NCBI RefSeq assembly: GCF_029633825.1
Contig: NZ_CP090640.1
Span: forward strand, 2,976,001 to 3,040,000
From: Burkholderia contaminans
GTDB lineage: Bacteria; Pseudomonadota; Gammaproteobacteria; Burkholderiales; Burkholderiaceae
Length of the DNA stretch: 64,000 nucleotides
Reading direction: 5' to 3'
Part shown: positions 28,369 through 37,687 of the stretch, piece by piece
Numbering within the stretch: the stretch's first letter is position 1
How the letters are laid out: every line of letters begins with the position of its first letter
Translations under genes and position numbers: made by a program
Notes under the pieces: generated by a model
Told to the model about the DNA's origin: nothing
What the model saw: only the letters and a program-made list of their open reading frames with translations
Databases searched by the model: none

Positions 28369-31071
28369 TCAGGGCGCGCTTTCGAGCAGGCCGAGCACCA
28401 GCGCGCGGTGCACCACATGCTTGCGCGAACTGGCGTCGAGCTTGCCGAACAGGTTCTTCAGGTGCCACTTCACGGTTTCCTCGCCGACGGCGAGCGCCAC
28501 CGCGATCTCCTTGTTCGACAGGTTGCGCGCGAGCAACTCGAGAATCGCGCGCTCCTTCGGCGTCAGCACGACGCTCGGCACCGCGCGCGGGCTGGCCGCG
28601 GCGCGCGGGGCAGGCGGCACGATGCGCGGTTGCGGAAGCGCGTGCCGCACGGGGCCGGTGCCGGCGGCCGCTTCGTCGCCGGCGCGGCGCGCCCAGTCGG
28701 CGATGGCCGGATGCGCGTCGGCCAGCGTGCGCGTCAGCCCGAACAGGTCCGCGAGGTTCATCGCTTCGTCGAGCAACGCACGGCCGCCGCCGCCCGACTG
28801 TTCGCGCGCGAACGCGCTGAGCGCCATGATCTCGATGCGCGCCTGCCCCATGGTCATTTCGCGGGCCAGCACGGCGGCTTCGTCGAGCGCGGCGCTTGCG
28901 TCGTCCCAGCGGCGCGCGGCCAGCGCCGCGCCCGCGTGCGCGGTTGCCTGCAGCAGCACGACGGGGCGCCGCCACAGCGGCCCATGCGACGGAAACTCGG
29001 CCGCGGCGATCGCATCGATCCGCTCGACGAGCGCGTGGCAGGTCGCCTCGCGATAGCGCGCCGCGTGGATGCGCACCTGTTCGGCGAGACTCGCGACCGA
29101 CAGGCGCGGCAGGCGCCGCGCGACACCCATCGCGTCGAGCGCTTCGAGCAGGTCGATCGCACGATGCTCGACGCCGCGCAGCAGCGCGATGCGCGCGGCG
29201 GTGCGATAGCCGAGCAGCACGGTATCGGGCGTGCCCGCGTGTTCGAGCACGTCGAGGCGGTTGGCGAGCAACGCGGCCGCCTGGTCGACGCGGTCCGCCT
29301 CGTACGCGAGCGCCGCGCACATCGCCGCGAGCATGCAGGTGAGCGGATGGCGGCGCCCGAGATCGGCTTCCGCACGCGCCAGCGCCGGCGACAACGTGTC
29401 GTCGGCCAGCCGGACCTGGCCCTCGCGCAGGTAGCTCAGGCCCGTGATCAGCTCGCCCCAGCGCGCGACGTAGCCGAACCCGGCCGCCGTCTCGCCGCGC
29501 GGCGCGGCGTGCTGGAAGCGGCGCGCCTGCGCCGGTTCGCCGACGATGATCGCGCGCGCCGACAGCCGGTTCGCGTGCATTTGCGCGAGCCACGTCGCCG
29601 CCGGCGGCGTGAAGTCGGCCCACGGTTCGAACAGCTCGACGAAACGGTCGATTTCGTCGGCGTAATAGGCGGCCGCGCTGAGGATCAGCGCGCATTCGTA
29701 GCGCACTGCCGCGGGCGTGCCGGGATCCGCGAGGATGCCCGCGATCTGGCGCCGTGCCTCGACATGGCGCTCGCCGAGCGCCAGCGCCCATGCCACCGCT
29801 ACGCGCAGCGTCGGGCGCTTGTCGAGCTCCGCATCGGGCAGCAGCGCAAGCCAGTCGAGCACGTCGTTGATGCGGCCCTGCTTGATCGCATCCTCGAGAC
29901 AGCGCTGCGCGAGCGCATACGCCACCTCGAACTGGCCGGCCGCGTATGCGTGGCGGGCGGCTTCCTCGGTCATCCCGTGCGCGTCGAGCCACGCGGCCGC
30001 ACGCGCATGCAGCGTGCGGCGCTCGGCTTCCGGGCCCGCGGCCAGGCGGTCGCGCAGCGTGTCGCGCACGAGCGGATGGAGCCGGCACCAGTCCGAATCG
30101 TCCGACGCAATGAACAGCGGCGTGTCGCGCGCGAGCCGCGCGAGGCGGTCGGGTGCGTCTGCGTCGTCGAGCAGCGCGGCGCACAGCGTCGGATGCAGGC
30201 GATCGGCGACGCTCGTGCGGATCAGGAACGCGGTGTCGTCGGCCGACAGGTTCGTGAGCAGCAGCTCGACCGGGCGGTCGCGCGTGCCGTCCACGCGGGC
30301 GGCGAGTGCGTCGACCGCCCGGCGCGGATCGGCCGAGCGCGCCATCGCGGCCATCGCGAGCTGCAGGCCCAGCGGCCAGCCGTCGACGCGTTCGAACAGC
30401 CGCGCGCACGCGTCGGCGTCGACCCGCTGCGCAAAGCGCGCGCCGACCAGCGCAATCGTCTCGTCGAGCGTGAAGCGCAGCCAGTCGGGGCCCGCGAGCG
30501 TGCATTGCCCGCCGGCGAGCAGGTCGCCGGCCACGAGATCGAGCCCGCGCCGCGCGGCGACGACGACATGCAGGTTTTGCGGTGCGTTGTGCAGCACGTA
30601 GGTCAGCGCATCAAGGCCGGCGGGCGGCAGCCGCTCCGCATCGTCGACGATCAGCAGCGCATCGATCGACAGTTGCGCGACCTCGGCCAGCCACGCGGTC
30701 ACGCCTTCCAGCGCGCGCGCCGCGTCGGCCGCACCGACCGGGATCAGGCGCCCGAAGCCGGGCCGCGCGCAACCGGTCCGCACCGCCTGCACGAGCCCCT
30801 GCAGCAACCGCGCCGCATCGTCGCGCTCGTCGGCCGACAGCCATACGACCGCGCGGCCGAGCGCGAGGGTTTCGCGGCGCCATTGCGCGAGCAGCGACGT
30901 CTTGCCGTAACCGGCCGGCGCCTGCACGAGCGTGACCGGCCGGCCGTCGAAAGCGGGCGCGGCGAGGCTCAGCCGCGCGCGCGCCAGCAACTGCGCCGGT
31001 ACGCGCGGCGCGGTCGTCTTCAGGACCAGTTCGGTGGGCGGCGCGTCGGCGCGATCGGGTGGGTGGGCCAT
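28369..31071 (-). CDS. MalT/LAL-type LuxR family transcriptional regulator
   Basis: Large regulator of 900 residues of the LAL/MalT (STAND ATPase) type. The N-terminal NTPase has Walker A APAGYGKTS (about 51-59) and a Walker B-like ALLIVDDAERL (about 135-145). A long helical TPR-like sensor region follows, and the C-terminal LuxR helix-turn-helix is LTPKERAILELLARNLSNKE onward. Such proteins are ATP-dependent activators that sense a metabolite (maltotriose in MalT, alkanes in AlkS). The ATG at 31071 is taken as the last in-frame start before the conserved NTPase. It diverges from the stress protein/quinone reductase run, a plausible target. Confidence 0.88.
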   Translation of the reverse strand: MAHPPDRADAPPTELVLKTTAPRVPAQLLARARLSLAAPAFDGRPVTLVQAPAGYGKTSLLAQWRRETLALGRAVVWLSADERDDAARLLQGLVQAVRTGCARPGFGRLIPVGAADAARALEGVTAWLAEVAQLSIDALLIVDDAERLPPAGLDALTYVLHNAPQNLHVVVAARRGLDLVAGDLLAGGQCTLAGPDWLRFTLDETIALVGARFAQRVDADACARLFERVDGWPLGLQLAMAAMARSADPRRAVDALAARVDGTRDRPVELLLTNLSADDTAFLIRTSVADRLHPTLCAALLDDADAPDRLARLARDTPLFIASDDSDWCRLHPLVRDTLRDRLAAGPEAERRTLHARAAAWLDAHGMTEEAARHAYAAGQFEVAYALAQRCLEDAIKQGRINDVLDWLALLPDAELDKRPTLRVAVAWALALGERHVEARRQIAGILADPGTPAAVRYECALILSAAAYYADEIDRFVELFEPWADFTPPAATWLAQMHANRLSARAIIVGEPAQARRFQHAAPRGETAAGFGYVARWGELITGLSYLREGQVRLADDTLSPALARAEADLGRRHPLTCMLAAMCAALAYEADRVDQAAALLANRLDVLEHAGTPDTVLLGYRTAARIALLRGVEHRAIDLLEALDAMGVARRLPRLSVASLAEQVRIHAARYREATCHALVERIDAIAAAEFPSHGPLWRRPVVLLQATAHAGAALAARRWDDASAALDEAAVLAREMTMGQARIEIMALSAFAREQSGGGGRALLDEAMNLADLFGLTRTLADAHPAIADWARRAGDEAAAGTGPVRHALPQPRIVPPAPRAAASPRAVPSVVLTPKERAILELLARNLSNKEIAVALAVGEETVKWHLKNLFGKLDASSRKHVVHRALVLGLLESAP

Positions 31072-31310
31072 CGGGGCAGCAGTCGGAATCCGGCGGTGCC
31101 GTGCGGGCCAGCGTCGGGGTGGGTGTGGGGGGAAGGATCGGTCGAACCGCGTTCGCGCGTCAATCCCCCCCGCGACGAGTGGGGCCGCACCGGCACCGCA
31201 TCGATAGCATGGGTTCCGATGCATGACGAACACCACGAGGAGCCCCATGAAGATCGTATCGACCGGCACGCGGCGCAGCGCGCCATTCGCCGGATAAGCG
31301 GAGCGGCACG

Positions 31311-32243
31311 ATGTACCGCCATCTGCTCGTGACGGTCGACGGCGCGCCCGGCGGCATCGACGCGATCGGCCATGCGCTCGAACTGGCGCGCGCGGTCGGC
31401 GCCCGGGTCACGTTCGTGCTGCCCGGCGCCGCTCCGGACTCGCGTTTATCCGGAGCGCGGCTGCCGGAGCACGGTGCGAAAGTGGAAGCGGCCGCGCGGG
31501 CGCAGGGGCTGTCCCATGTGATTGCGGGGGCCGGCCATCCGGGGGCAGGCGACATAGCCCCCGGCGCGCTGGCGGCCGAACTCGGCTGCGACCTGATCGG
31601 CGTCGCGGCACTGCCGCCCGATGCCGACGCGGCGGCCTGCGCTAAACGGCAGCACCTGCTCGCGACGAGCGGCGTACCGGTGCTCGTGTGCACGTCGCGG
31701 CGAACGCCTGCCGAGGTGCGTGTGATGGCGCAGTGTCTTGATGCGCATCGTGCGGTCGAAGGGTGGCTGCGTGCGCTGATGGCCTCGAGCTTGCACACGG
31801 GTGTGGACGCGCCGCAACAGCACGCGGCCGACCCGCAGGAGGCGCTGGCATCGCTCGCCGCCCTGCAGCACGCCCGGGTCCGCACGGCCGCCGAAGCGCG
31901 CCTTTTCGCGGCATTGCGCGACCGTGCGGAGTGCGTCGCGGCCGAGCTGGACGAACTCGACCGCCAGCGGCAGCGCGACGCGCAAGCGCTCGATGCGCTC
32001 ATGCGGATCGCCGCGGAAGGTCTGCCGTCGGCCGCGTTCGACACGGCGCTCGCCCGCTACGCGCACGGCGCGTTCGAGCAGATGGGGCGGATGGAAGGCG
32101 TGATTTTCCCGGCCGCGCGGCGCTATCTCGGCGACGCGGACTGGGCCGGACTGGATGAATCGCTGGCGGACGGCGCAGCCGCGACGCCGCTACGCGCGAA
32201 CGAACCGAACGAACCCGACGATGCGCGACACGCATCCGACTGA
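31311..32243 (+). CDS. Universal stress protein-hemerythrin-like fusion
   Basis: Protein of 310 residues with two parts. Residues 1 to about 130 have the UspA fold (MYRHLLVTVDGAPGGIDAIGHALELA; HLLATSGVPVLVCTSR). Residues about 140-290 form a helical HHE/hemerythrin-like region (CLDAHRAVEGWLRALM, ALRDRAECVAAELDELDRQR, GVIFPAARRYLGDADW). The iron-ligand histidines are incomplete compared with canonical hemerythrins, so metal binding is uncertain. It lies 18 nt upstream of a quinone oxidoreductase gene, probably in the same transcript. Confidence 0.72.
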   Translation: MYRHLLVTVDGAPGGIDAIGHALELARAVGARVTFVLPGAAPDSRLSGARLPEHGAKVEAAARAQGLSHVIAGAGHPGAGDIAPGALAAELGCDLIGVAALPPDADAAACAKRQHLLATSGVPVLVCTSRRTPAEVRVMAQCLDAHRAVEGWLRALMASSLHTGVDAPQQHAADPQEALASLAALQHARVRTAAEARLFAALRDRAECVAAELDELDRQRQRDAQALDALMRIAAEGLPSAAFDTALARYAHGAFEQMGRMEGVIFPAARRYLGDADWAGLDESLADGAAATPLRANEPNEPDDARHASD

Positions 32244-32261
32244 CACCCTACGGAGAACACC

Positions 32262-33242
32262 ATGGCACATGCAGTGCGATTCCACGAAACCGGCGGCCCC
32301 GAGGTCCTGCGCTGGGAGGAAGTCGACGTCGGCGACCCGGGCCCCGGCCAGGTCCGCCTGCGGCACGACGCGGTCGGCCTGAATTTCGCCGACACGTATT
32401 TCCGCAGCGGCCTGTATCCGGTGCCGCTGCCCGCCGGCCTCGGCGTCGAGGCGGCCGGCGTGGTCCAGGCGGTCGGCCCCGGCGTGACGAACGTCGCCGT
32501 CGGCGACCGCGTGACGTACACGGGCTTCCTGAACACGCTCGGCGCGTACAGCACCGAACGGCTGATCCCCGCCGCGCCGCTCGTGCGGCTGCCGGCCGGC
32601 ATTGCGTGCGAGACGGCCGCGGCGATGACGATGCGCGGCCTGACGTCGGCCTACCTGCTGCGCCGCATCCACGCGTTCGCGCCGGGCGACACGATCCTGC
32701 TGCACGCGGCCGCCGGCGGCGTCGGGCTGATCGTGTCGCAGTGGGCGAAGCTGCTCGGGCTCACGGTGATCGGCACCGTCTCCAGCGAGCACAAGGCCGA
32801 AATCGCCCGCACGCACGGTTGTGACCACACGATCGACTACAGCCGCGAGGACGTCGCGAAACGCGTGCGCGAACTGACGGACGGCGCGGGCGTCGACGTC
32901 GTGTTCGACAGCGTCGGCAAGGACACCTTCGAAGGCTCGCTCGATTCGCTGAAGCGGCGCGGGCTGATGGTGTGCGTCGGCACCGCGTCGGGCCCGATCC
33001 CGCCGTTCGATCCGCAGCGCCTCGCGATGAAGGGCTCGCTGTACCTGACGCGCCCGGCGCTGGCCGACTACATCGCCGATCCGGCCGAGAAGAACGACCT
33101 GGCCGGCGAACTGTTCGCCCACGTCGCGGCCGGCCGGATCCGGATCGAGATCAACCAGCGCTACGCGCTGCAGGACGCCGCACAGGCACATCGCGATCTC
33201 GAATCGCGCAAGACGACCGGTTCGTCGGTGTTCATCGTCTGA
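32262..33242 (+). CDS. NADPH:quinone oxidoreductase (zinc-independent MDR family)
   Basis: Protein of 326 residues of the quinone reductase branch of the medium-chain dehydrogenases. It has the GroES-like N-terminus (VLRWEEVDVGDPGPGQVRLR, GLNFADTYFRSGLYP) and the Rossmann motif ILLHAAAGGVGLIVSQWAKLL near residues 147-167. The zinc ligands of alcohol dehydrogenases are absent. It would reduce quinones with NADPH. A dioxygenase gene follows after 10 nt. Confidence 0.93.
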   Translation: MAHAVRFHETGGPEVLRWEEVDVGDPGPGQVRLRHDAVGLNFADTYFRSGLYPVPLPAGLGVEAAGVVQAVGPGVTNVAVGDRVTYTGFLNTLGAYSTERLIPAAPLVRLPAGIACETAAAMTMRGLTSAYLLRRIHAFAPGDTILLHAAAGGVGLIVSQWAKLLGLTVIGTVSSEHKAEIARTHGCDHTIDYSREDVAKRVRELTDGAGVDVVFDSVGKDTFEGSLDSLKRRGLMVCVGTASGPIPPFDPQRLAMKGSLYLTRPALADYIADPAEKNDLAGELFAHVAAGRIRIEINQRYALQDAAQAHRDLESRKTTGSSVFIV

Positions 33243-33252
33243 GGAGACGCGC

Positions 33253-34101
33253 ATGCGAGTCGAACCCCTGACCTGCGCGATCGGCGCGGAACTGCTGGAT
33301 GTGAGCCTCGCCGACGCCGTGCACGACGACGGCCTGTTCGCCGAGATCCGCGCGCAATTGATCCGGCATCGCGTGCTGTTCCTGCGCGACCAGGACATCA
33401 CGCGCGCCGAGCACGTCGCGTTCGCACGGCGCTTCGGCGAGCTCGAGGATCATCCGGTGGCCGGCAGCGATCCCGAGCACCCGGGGCTCGTGCGGATCTA
33501 CAAGTCGCCCGACCAGCCGAACGACCGCTACGAGAATGCGTGGCACAGCGACGCGAGCTGGCGCGTGGCGCCGCCGTTCGGCTGTGTGCTGCGCTGCATC
33601 GACGGTCCGCCGGTTGGCGGCGACACGATGTGGGCGAACATGGTGCTCGCGTACGAACGCCTGCCCGAACACGTGAAGCAGCAGATCGACGGCTTGCGTG
33701 CACGCCACAGCATCGAGGCGAGCTTCGGCGCGGCGATGCCGATCGACAAGCGCCTCGCGCTGAAGGCGCAGTACCCGGACGCCGAGCATCCGGTCGTGCG
33801 CACGCATCCCGAAACGGGCGAGAAGGTGCTGTACGTGAATGCGTTCACCACGCATTTCACGAACTTCCACACGCCGGCGCGCGTGCGCTTCGGGCAGGAC
33901 GCGAATCCCGGCGCCGGCCAGTTGCTGCAATACCTGATCAGCCAGGCCATGATCCCCGAGTACCAGGTGCGCTGGCGCTGGAAGAAGCACAGCGTCGCGA
34001 TCTGGGACAACCGCAGCACCCAGCATTACGCGGTGATGGACTACCCGCCGTGCGTGCGCCAGATGGAGCGCGCGGGCATCGTCGGCGACGTGCCGTTCTG
34101 A
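33253..34101 (+). CDS. TauD/TfdA family Fe(II)/2-oxoglutarate dioxygenase
   Basis: Protein of 282 residues. The HxD iron motif is in AWHSDASW near residues 97-104, and the 2-oxoglutarate arginine is in the C-terminal PPCVRQMERAGIVG segment. RIYKSPDQPNDRYENAWHSD and GGDTMWANMVLAYERLP are typical of TauD/TfdA/AtsK enzymes that hydroxylate taurine, alkyl sulfates or herbicides. Substrate unknown. It sits between a quinone reductase and a BKACE enzyme. Confidence 0.92.
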   Translation: MRVEPLTCAIGAELLDVSLADAVHDDGLFAEIRAQLIRHRVLFLRDQDITRAEHVAFARRFGELEDHPVAGSDPEHPGLVRIYKSPDQPNDRYENAWHSDASWRVAPPFGCVLRCIDGPPVGGDTMWANMVLAYERLPEHVKQQIDGLRARHSIEASFGAAMPIDKRLALKAQYPDAEHPVVRTHPETGEKVLYVNAFTTHFTNFHTPARVRFGQDANPGAGQLLQYLISQAMIPEYQVRWRWKKHSVAIWDNRSTQHYAVMDYPPCVRQMERAGIVGDVPF

Positions 34102-34221
34102 GCCCGCCAGCACGGTAGCCAATTTCTGAAACCCCATGCAACGCGCCGGGCCCGCCGCCCGGCGCGGCGGGATACGCACGCCCGTACAACCGAAATACAA
34201 CGATTTCCACTGGAGGACGAC

Positions 34222-35277
34222 ATGCAATTTCTCGACGATTCGCTGCACCCGGAAAACCAGGACAAGGTGGTCATCACGGTCGCGCCGTACGGCCCCGAAT
34301 GGATGCCCGCCGATTTTCCGGAAGACATTCCGGTGACGATGGACGAGCACGTGCAGAAGGCCGTCGACTGCTACAACGCGGGCGCGACGGTGCTGCACAT
34401 GCACGTGCGCGAGCTCGACGGCAAGGGCAGCAAGCGGCTGTCGAAGTTCAACGAGCTGCTCGGCCGGCTGCGCGAGGCGGTGCCCGACATGATCCTGCAG
34501 GTGGGCGGCTCGATCTCGTTCGCGCCGGAAGGCGAGGGCGCCGACGCGAAATGGCTGTCCGACGACACGCGCCACATGCTCGCCGAGCTGACGCCGAAGC
34601 CCGACCAGGTGACGGTCGCGATCAACACCGTGCAGATGAACATCACCGAGCTGATGGACCGCCGGGACATCGCCGGCACGTCGCTGAACGAAGCCGCACT
34701 GTGGGACGCATACCGCGAGATGACCGTGCCGGCCGGCCCCGGCTGGGTCGACGAGCACCTGCGCCGCCTGCAGGCGGCCGGCATCCAGCCGCATTTCCAG
34801 CTCACCGGCATGCACGCGCTGGAAACGCTCGAACGGATCATCCGCCGCGGCGTCTATCGCGGCCCGCTGAACGTCACGTGGGTCGGCATCGGCGGCGGCT
34901 TCGACGGCCCGAATCCGTACAACTTCATGGAATTCGTGCGGCGCTGCCCGGACGGCGCGTGCATCACGCTCGAATCGCTGATGAAGAACGTGCTGCCGAT
35001 CAACACGGTCGCGATGGCGCTGGGCCTGCATCCGCGCTGCGGGATCGAGGACACGATCATCGACCAGAAGGGCAACCGGATGACGTCGGTGCAGCAGGTC
35101 GAGCAGTGCGTGCGGATCGCGCGCGAACTCGGCCGCGACATCGCCAGCGGCAAGGAGGCGAAGGCGATCTACCGGATCGGCGTGCAGTACGACGGCATCG
35201 ACGAGACGCTGGCGCACCTCGGGATGGCGCCGAACCGCCGCTCCGGCCAGGTGAACGTGCCGCTGCGGGCCGCCTGA
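34222..35277 (+). CDS. BKACE family (DUF849) beta-keto acid cleavage enzyme
   Basis: Protein of 351 residues of the BKACE/Kce family, Zn-dependent enzymes that condense a beta-keto acid with acetyl-CoA and split it. The metal-binding HMHVR lies near residues 56-60, a second metal site near HFQLTG, and GLHPRCGIEDTI near 273. ATG 34222 follows TGGAGGAC. Family members act in lysine fermentation and carnitine degradation, among others. The neighbouring dioxygenase and MFS transporter suggest catabolism of a quaternary or amino-acid-like compound, but the substrate cannot be told. Confidence 0.9.
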   Translation: MQFLDDSLHPENQDKVVITVAPYGPEWMPADFPEDIPVTMDEHVQKAVDCYNAGATVLHMHVRELDGKGSKRLSKFNELLGRLREAVPDMILQVGGSISFAPEGEGADAKWLSDDTRHMLAELTPKPDQVTVAINTVQMNITELMDRRDIAGTSLNEAALWDAYREMTVPAGPGWVDEHLRRLQAAGIQPHFQLTGMHALETLERIIRRGVYRGPLNVTWVGIGGGFDGPNPYNFMEFVRRCPDGACITLESLMKNVLPINTVAMALGLHPRCGIEDTIIDQKGNRMTSVQQVEQCVRIARELGRDIASGKEAKAIYRIGVQYDGIDETLAHLGMAPNRRSGQVNVPLRAA

Positions 35278-35446
35278 CGCGCTGCGCATTCGCGCATCCG
35301 GGCGAGCGGCCGCATGGGACGCCGCCCGCCGATCGTTGTGGCGTGGCACCCATCCCCGCGCACGGCGCGGGGGCTGACTCCGGCCAACGGAGCGGGGCCA
35401 CGCAAGCCGCGCCGGAGCACGAGTTCCGGCGCCGGAGGAGACACGC

Positions 35447-36775
35447 ATGCTGATCCATCATGTCGAGCCGTCGATGCAGGACGTCGCCGCCGCCGGCCGG
35501 CGCGCGCCCGCGTATGCGTGGCTCGTGTTCGGGCTGACCGTCTGCCTGCTGCTGTCGGACTACATGTCGCGGCAGGTGCTCAACGCCGTGTTCCCGCTGC
35601 TCAAGCACGCGTGGGGGCTGTCCGACACGCAGCTCGGCTCGCTGTCCGGCGTCGTCGCGCTGCTGGTCGGGTTGCTGACGTTTCCGCTGTCGGTGCTCGC
35701 CGACCGCTTCGGACGCGTGCGCAGCATCGTGCTGATGGCCGCGTTGTGGAGCATCGCGACGCTCGGCTGCGCGCTGTCGACCAATTACACGGAGATGCTC
35801 GTCGCGCGCGGCCTCGTCGGGCTCGGTGAAGCCGCGTACGGCAGCGTCGGCGTCGCGCTGATCCTCAGCATCTTTCCGGCACGGCTGCGCGCGACGCTGA
35901 CCGGCGCGTTCATGGCCGGCGGCGCATTCGGCTCCGTGTTCGGGATGGCGCTCGGCGGGCTGGTCGGCGCGCATCTCGGCTGGCGCTGGTCGTTCGGCGT
36001 GATGGCCGCGCTCGGCATCGTGTTGCTCGTCGCGTATCGCTGCGTCGTGACCGAGCGGCGGCTCGCCGCGTACCGGATCGAACCGTGCCGGCGCGACGCC
36101 GGCGCGCCGCGCGACCTGCGCGGCAACGTGCGCGCGCTGATGTCAGGGTTGTTCGCTTCGCGTTCGGTGATCTGCGCGTATCTCGGCAGCGGGTTGCACC
36201 TGTTCGTGCCGGGCGCGCTGTTCGCGTGGCTGCCGAGCTACCTGAACCGCTACTACGCGATGGCGCCCGACCGCGCAGCGGTGCTCGCGGCAGGCTTCGT
36301 GCTGCTCGCGGGCGTCGGGATGGTTGGCTGCGGGATCGTCACCGACCGCGTCGGCAAGACCGACGGCAAGCGCAAGTGGCTGACCGCGATCGCGTATTGC
36401 GTACTCACAGGCGTGTGCCTCGCGATTGCATTCCGGTTGCCGCCCGGGCCGCTGCAGCTCACGCTGATCTGCGCGGGGATGCTGGTCGGCGCGGGTGCGT
36501 CCGGTGCGTCGGGCGCGATGGTCGCGAACCTGACGCCGGCCGCGATCCACGCATCGGCGTTCGCCACGCTCACGCTCGCCAACAACCTGCTCGGCATGGC
36601 GCCGGGCCCGCTGCTGACGGGGTGGGTCGCCGATCGCGCCGGCCTCGTCGGCGCGCTGCAATGGATTCCCGTCGTGCCGCTGATGGCCGCCGTGCTGTTC
36701 GCCATCGGCCGCGCGAGCTATGTGGCCGACCTCGCACGCGTCGAACGCGAACGGCGCGTGTCCCCACTTTCCTGA
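35447..36775 (+). CDS. MFS transporter
   Basis: Transporter of 442 residues with about 12 hydrophobic segments. The inter-helix motif A is VLADRFGRVRS near residue 84. Its pattern (YAWLVFGLTVCLLLSDYMSR, RGLVGLGEAAYGSVG) fits the ACS/hexuronate-type anion:cation symporters or Spinster-like group. ATG 35447 follows GGAGGAG. It lies 169 nt after the BKACE gene and 16 nt before a hydrolase gene, so it probably imports the substrate of this catabolic run. Confidence 0.9.
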   Translation: MLIHHVEPSMQDVAAAGRRAPAYAWLVFGLTVCLLLSDYMSRQVLNAVFPLLKHAWGLSDTQLGSLSGVVALLVGLLTFPLSVLADRFGRVRSIVLMAALWSIATLGCALSTNYTEMLVARGLVGLGEAAYGSVGVALILSIFPARLRATLTGAFMAGGAFGSVFGMALGGLVGAHLGWRWSFGVMAALGIVLLVAYRCVVTERRLAAYRIEPCRRDAGAPRDLRGNVRALMSGLFASRSVICAYLGSGLHLFVPGALFAWLPSYLNRYYAMAPDRAAVLAAGFVLLAGVGMVGCGIVTDRVGKTDGKRKWLTAIAYCVLTGVCLAIAFRLPPGPLQLTLICAGMLVGAGASGASGAMVANLTPAAIHASAFATLTLANNLLGMAPGPLLTGWVADRAGLVGALQWIPVVPLMAAVLFAIGRASYVADLARVERERRVSPLS

Positions 36776-36791
36776 ACGCTTCGGAGACTGC

Positions 36792-37379
36792 ATGACCCTG
36801 ACGACCGCCCCCACCATCCTGATCGTGCCCGGCTTGCGCGATCACGTCGAAGACCACTGGCAGACCCACCTCGAACGGCGCCTGCCGAACGCGCGCTCCG
36901 TCGCGCCGCTCGAAGCCGACAAGCTGAGCCGTGCCGCGCGCGTCGCGGCGCTCGATGCGGCGCTGGCCGGGATCGACGGCCCCGTGATCCTCGTCGCGCA
37001 CAGCGCGGGCGTGATGATCACGGTGCACTGGGCGCGCGAGGCCAAGCGCCGGATCCACGGCGCGCTGCTCGCGGCGCCGGCCGATCTCGAATCGCCGATG
37101 CCCGCCGGTTATCCGGCGCCCGATGCGATCGCCGCGAACGGCTGGACGCCGATACCGATCGAACGGCTGCCGTTTCCGAGCATCGTCGCCGCGAGCCGCA
37201 ACGATCCGCTCGCGCGTTTCGAACGCATTGAAGCGCTGGCGGCCGGGTGGGGCAGCACGCTCGTCGATCTGGGAGAGGTCGGGCACCTGAACCCGGCGTC
37301 CGGGTATGGCGAGTGGCGGGATGCGGAGCGGCTGATCGAAGAGGTGGCCGCACTCGGCACGGCCTCCCGGACTGACTGA
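36792..37379 (+). CDS. RBBP9/YdeN family alpha/beta hydrolase
   Basis: Protein of 195 residues of the serine-hydrolase family around RBBP9 and YdeN. It opens TILIVPGLRDHVEDHWQTHL; the nucleophile elbow AHSAG is near residues 78-82; a late aspartate (SRNDP) and histidine (GHLN) complete the triad. ATG 36792 follows TCGGAGAC and lies 16 nt after the MFS stop. Substrate unknown; likely an intracellular esterase or amidase. Confidence 0.88.
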   Translation: MTLTTAPTILIVPGLRDHVEDHWQTHLERRLPNARSVAPLEADKLSRAARVAALDAALAGIDGPVILVAHSAGVMITVHWAREAKRRIHGALLAAPADLESPMPAGYPAPDAIAANGWTPIPIERLPFPSIVAASRNDPLARFERIEALAAGWGSTLVDLGEVGHLNPASGYGEWRDAERLIEEVAALGTASRTD

Positions 37380-37687
37380 ATATTCCTGTCTTTCGCGCGC
37401 CGCGCCCGACCGGGTACCCGGCGCGCGCCCCGTCACCGTCGGGCCGCGATGCGGCCCCGAACCGATTCCAATTCGCTGTCCGCCGAGATACGACGTCTTA
37501 ACACGCGACACAATCGGCGCCACACGGCTCCCGGCAGCGATCGGTACACAAATCATCAACAACCGGAAGCTGTTTGTCAGGGAAAGTCCCGCCCCGTGCG
37601 TCATGGTTTTTTGTTGACCGACATCGTATAACGCCGTCATGATTTCCTGAAAAGAAAGGTCCCATCCACCGACCGAAGTGAGGAGAC

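Noticed and set aside
28246..31332. Plus-strand open frame of over 1000 codons
   Set aside because: Antisense to the LAL-type regulator, which has clear domains; no recognisable motif in the plus-strand translation.
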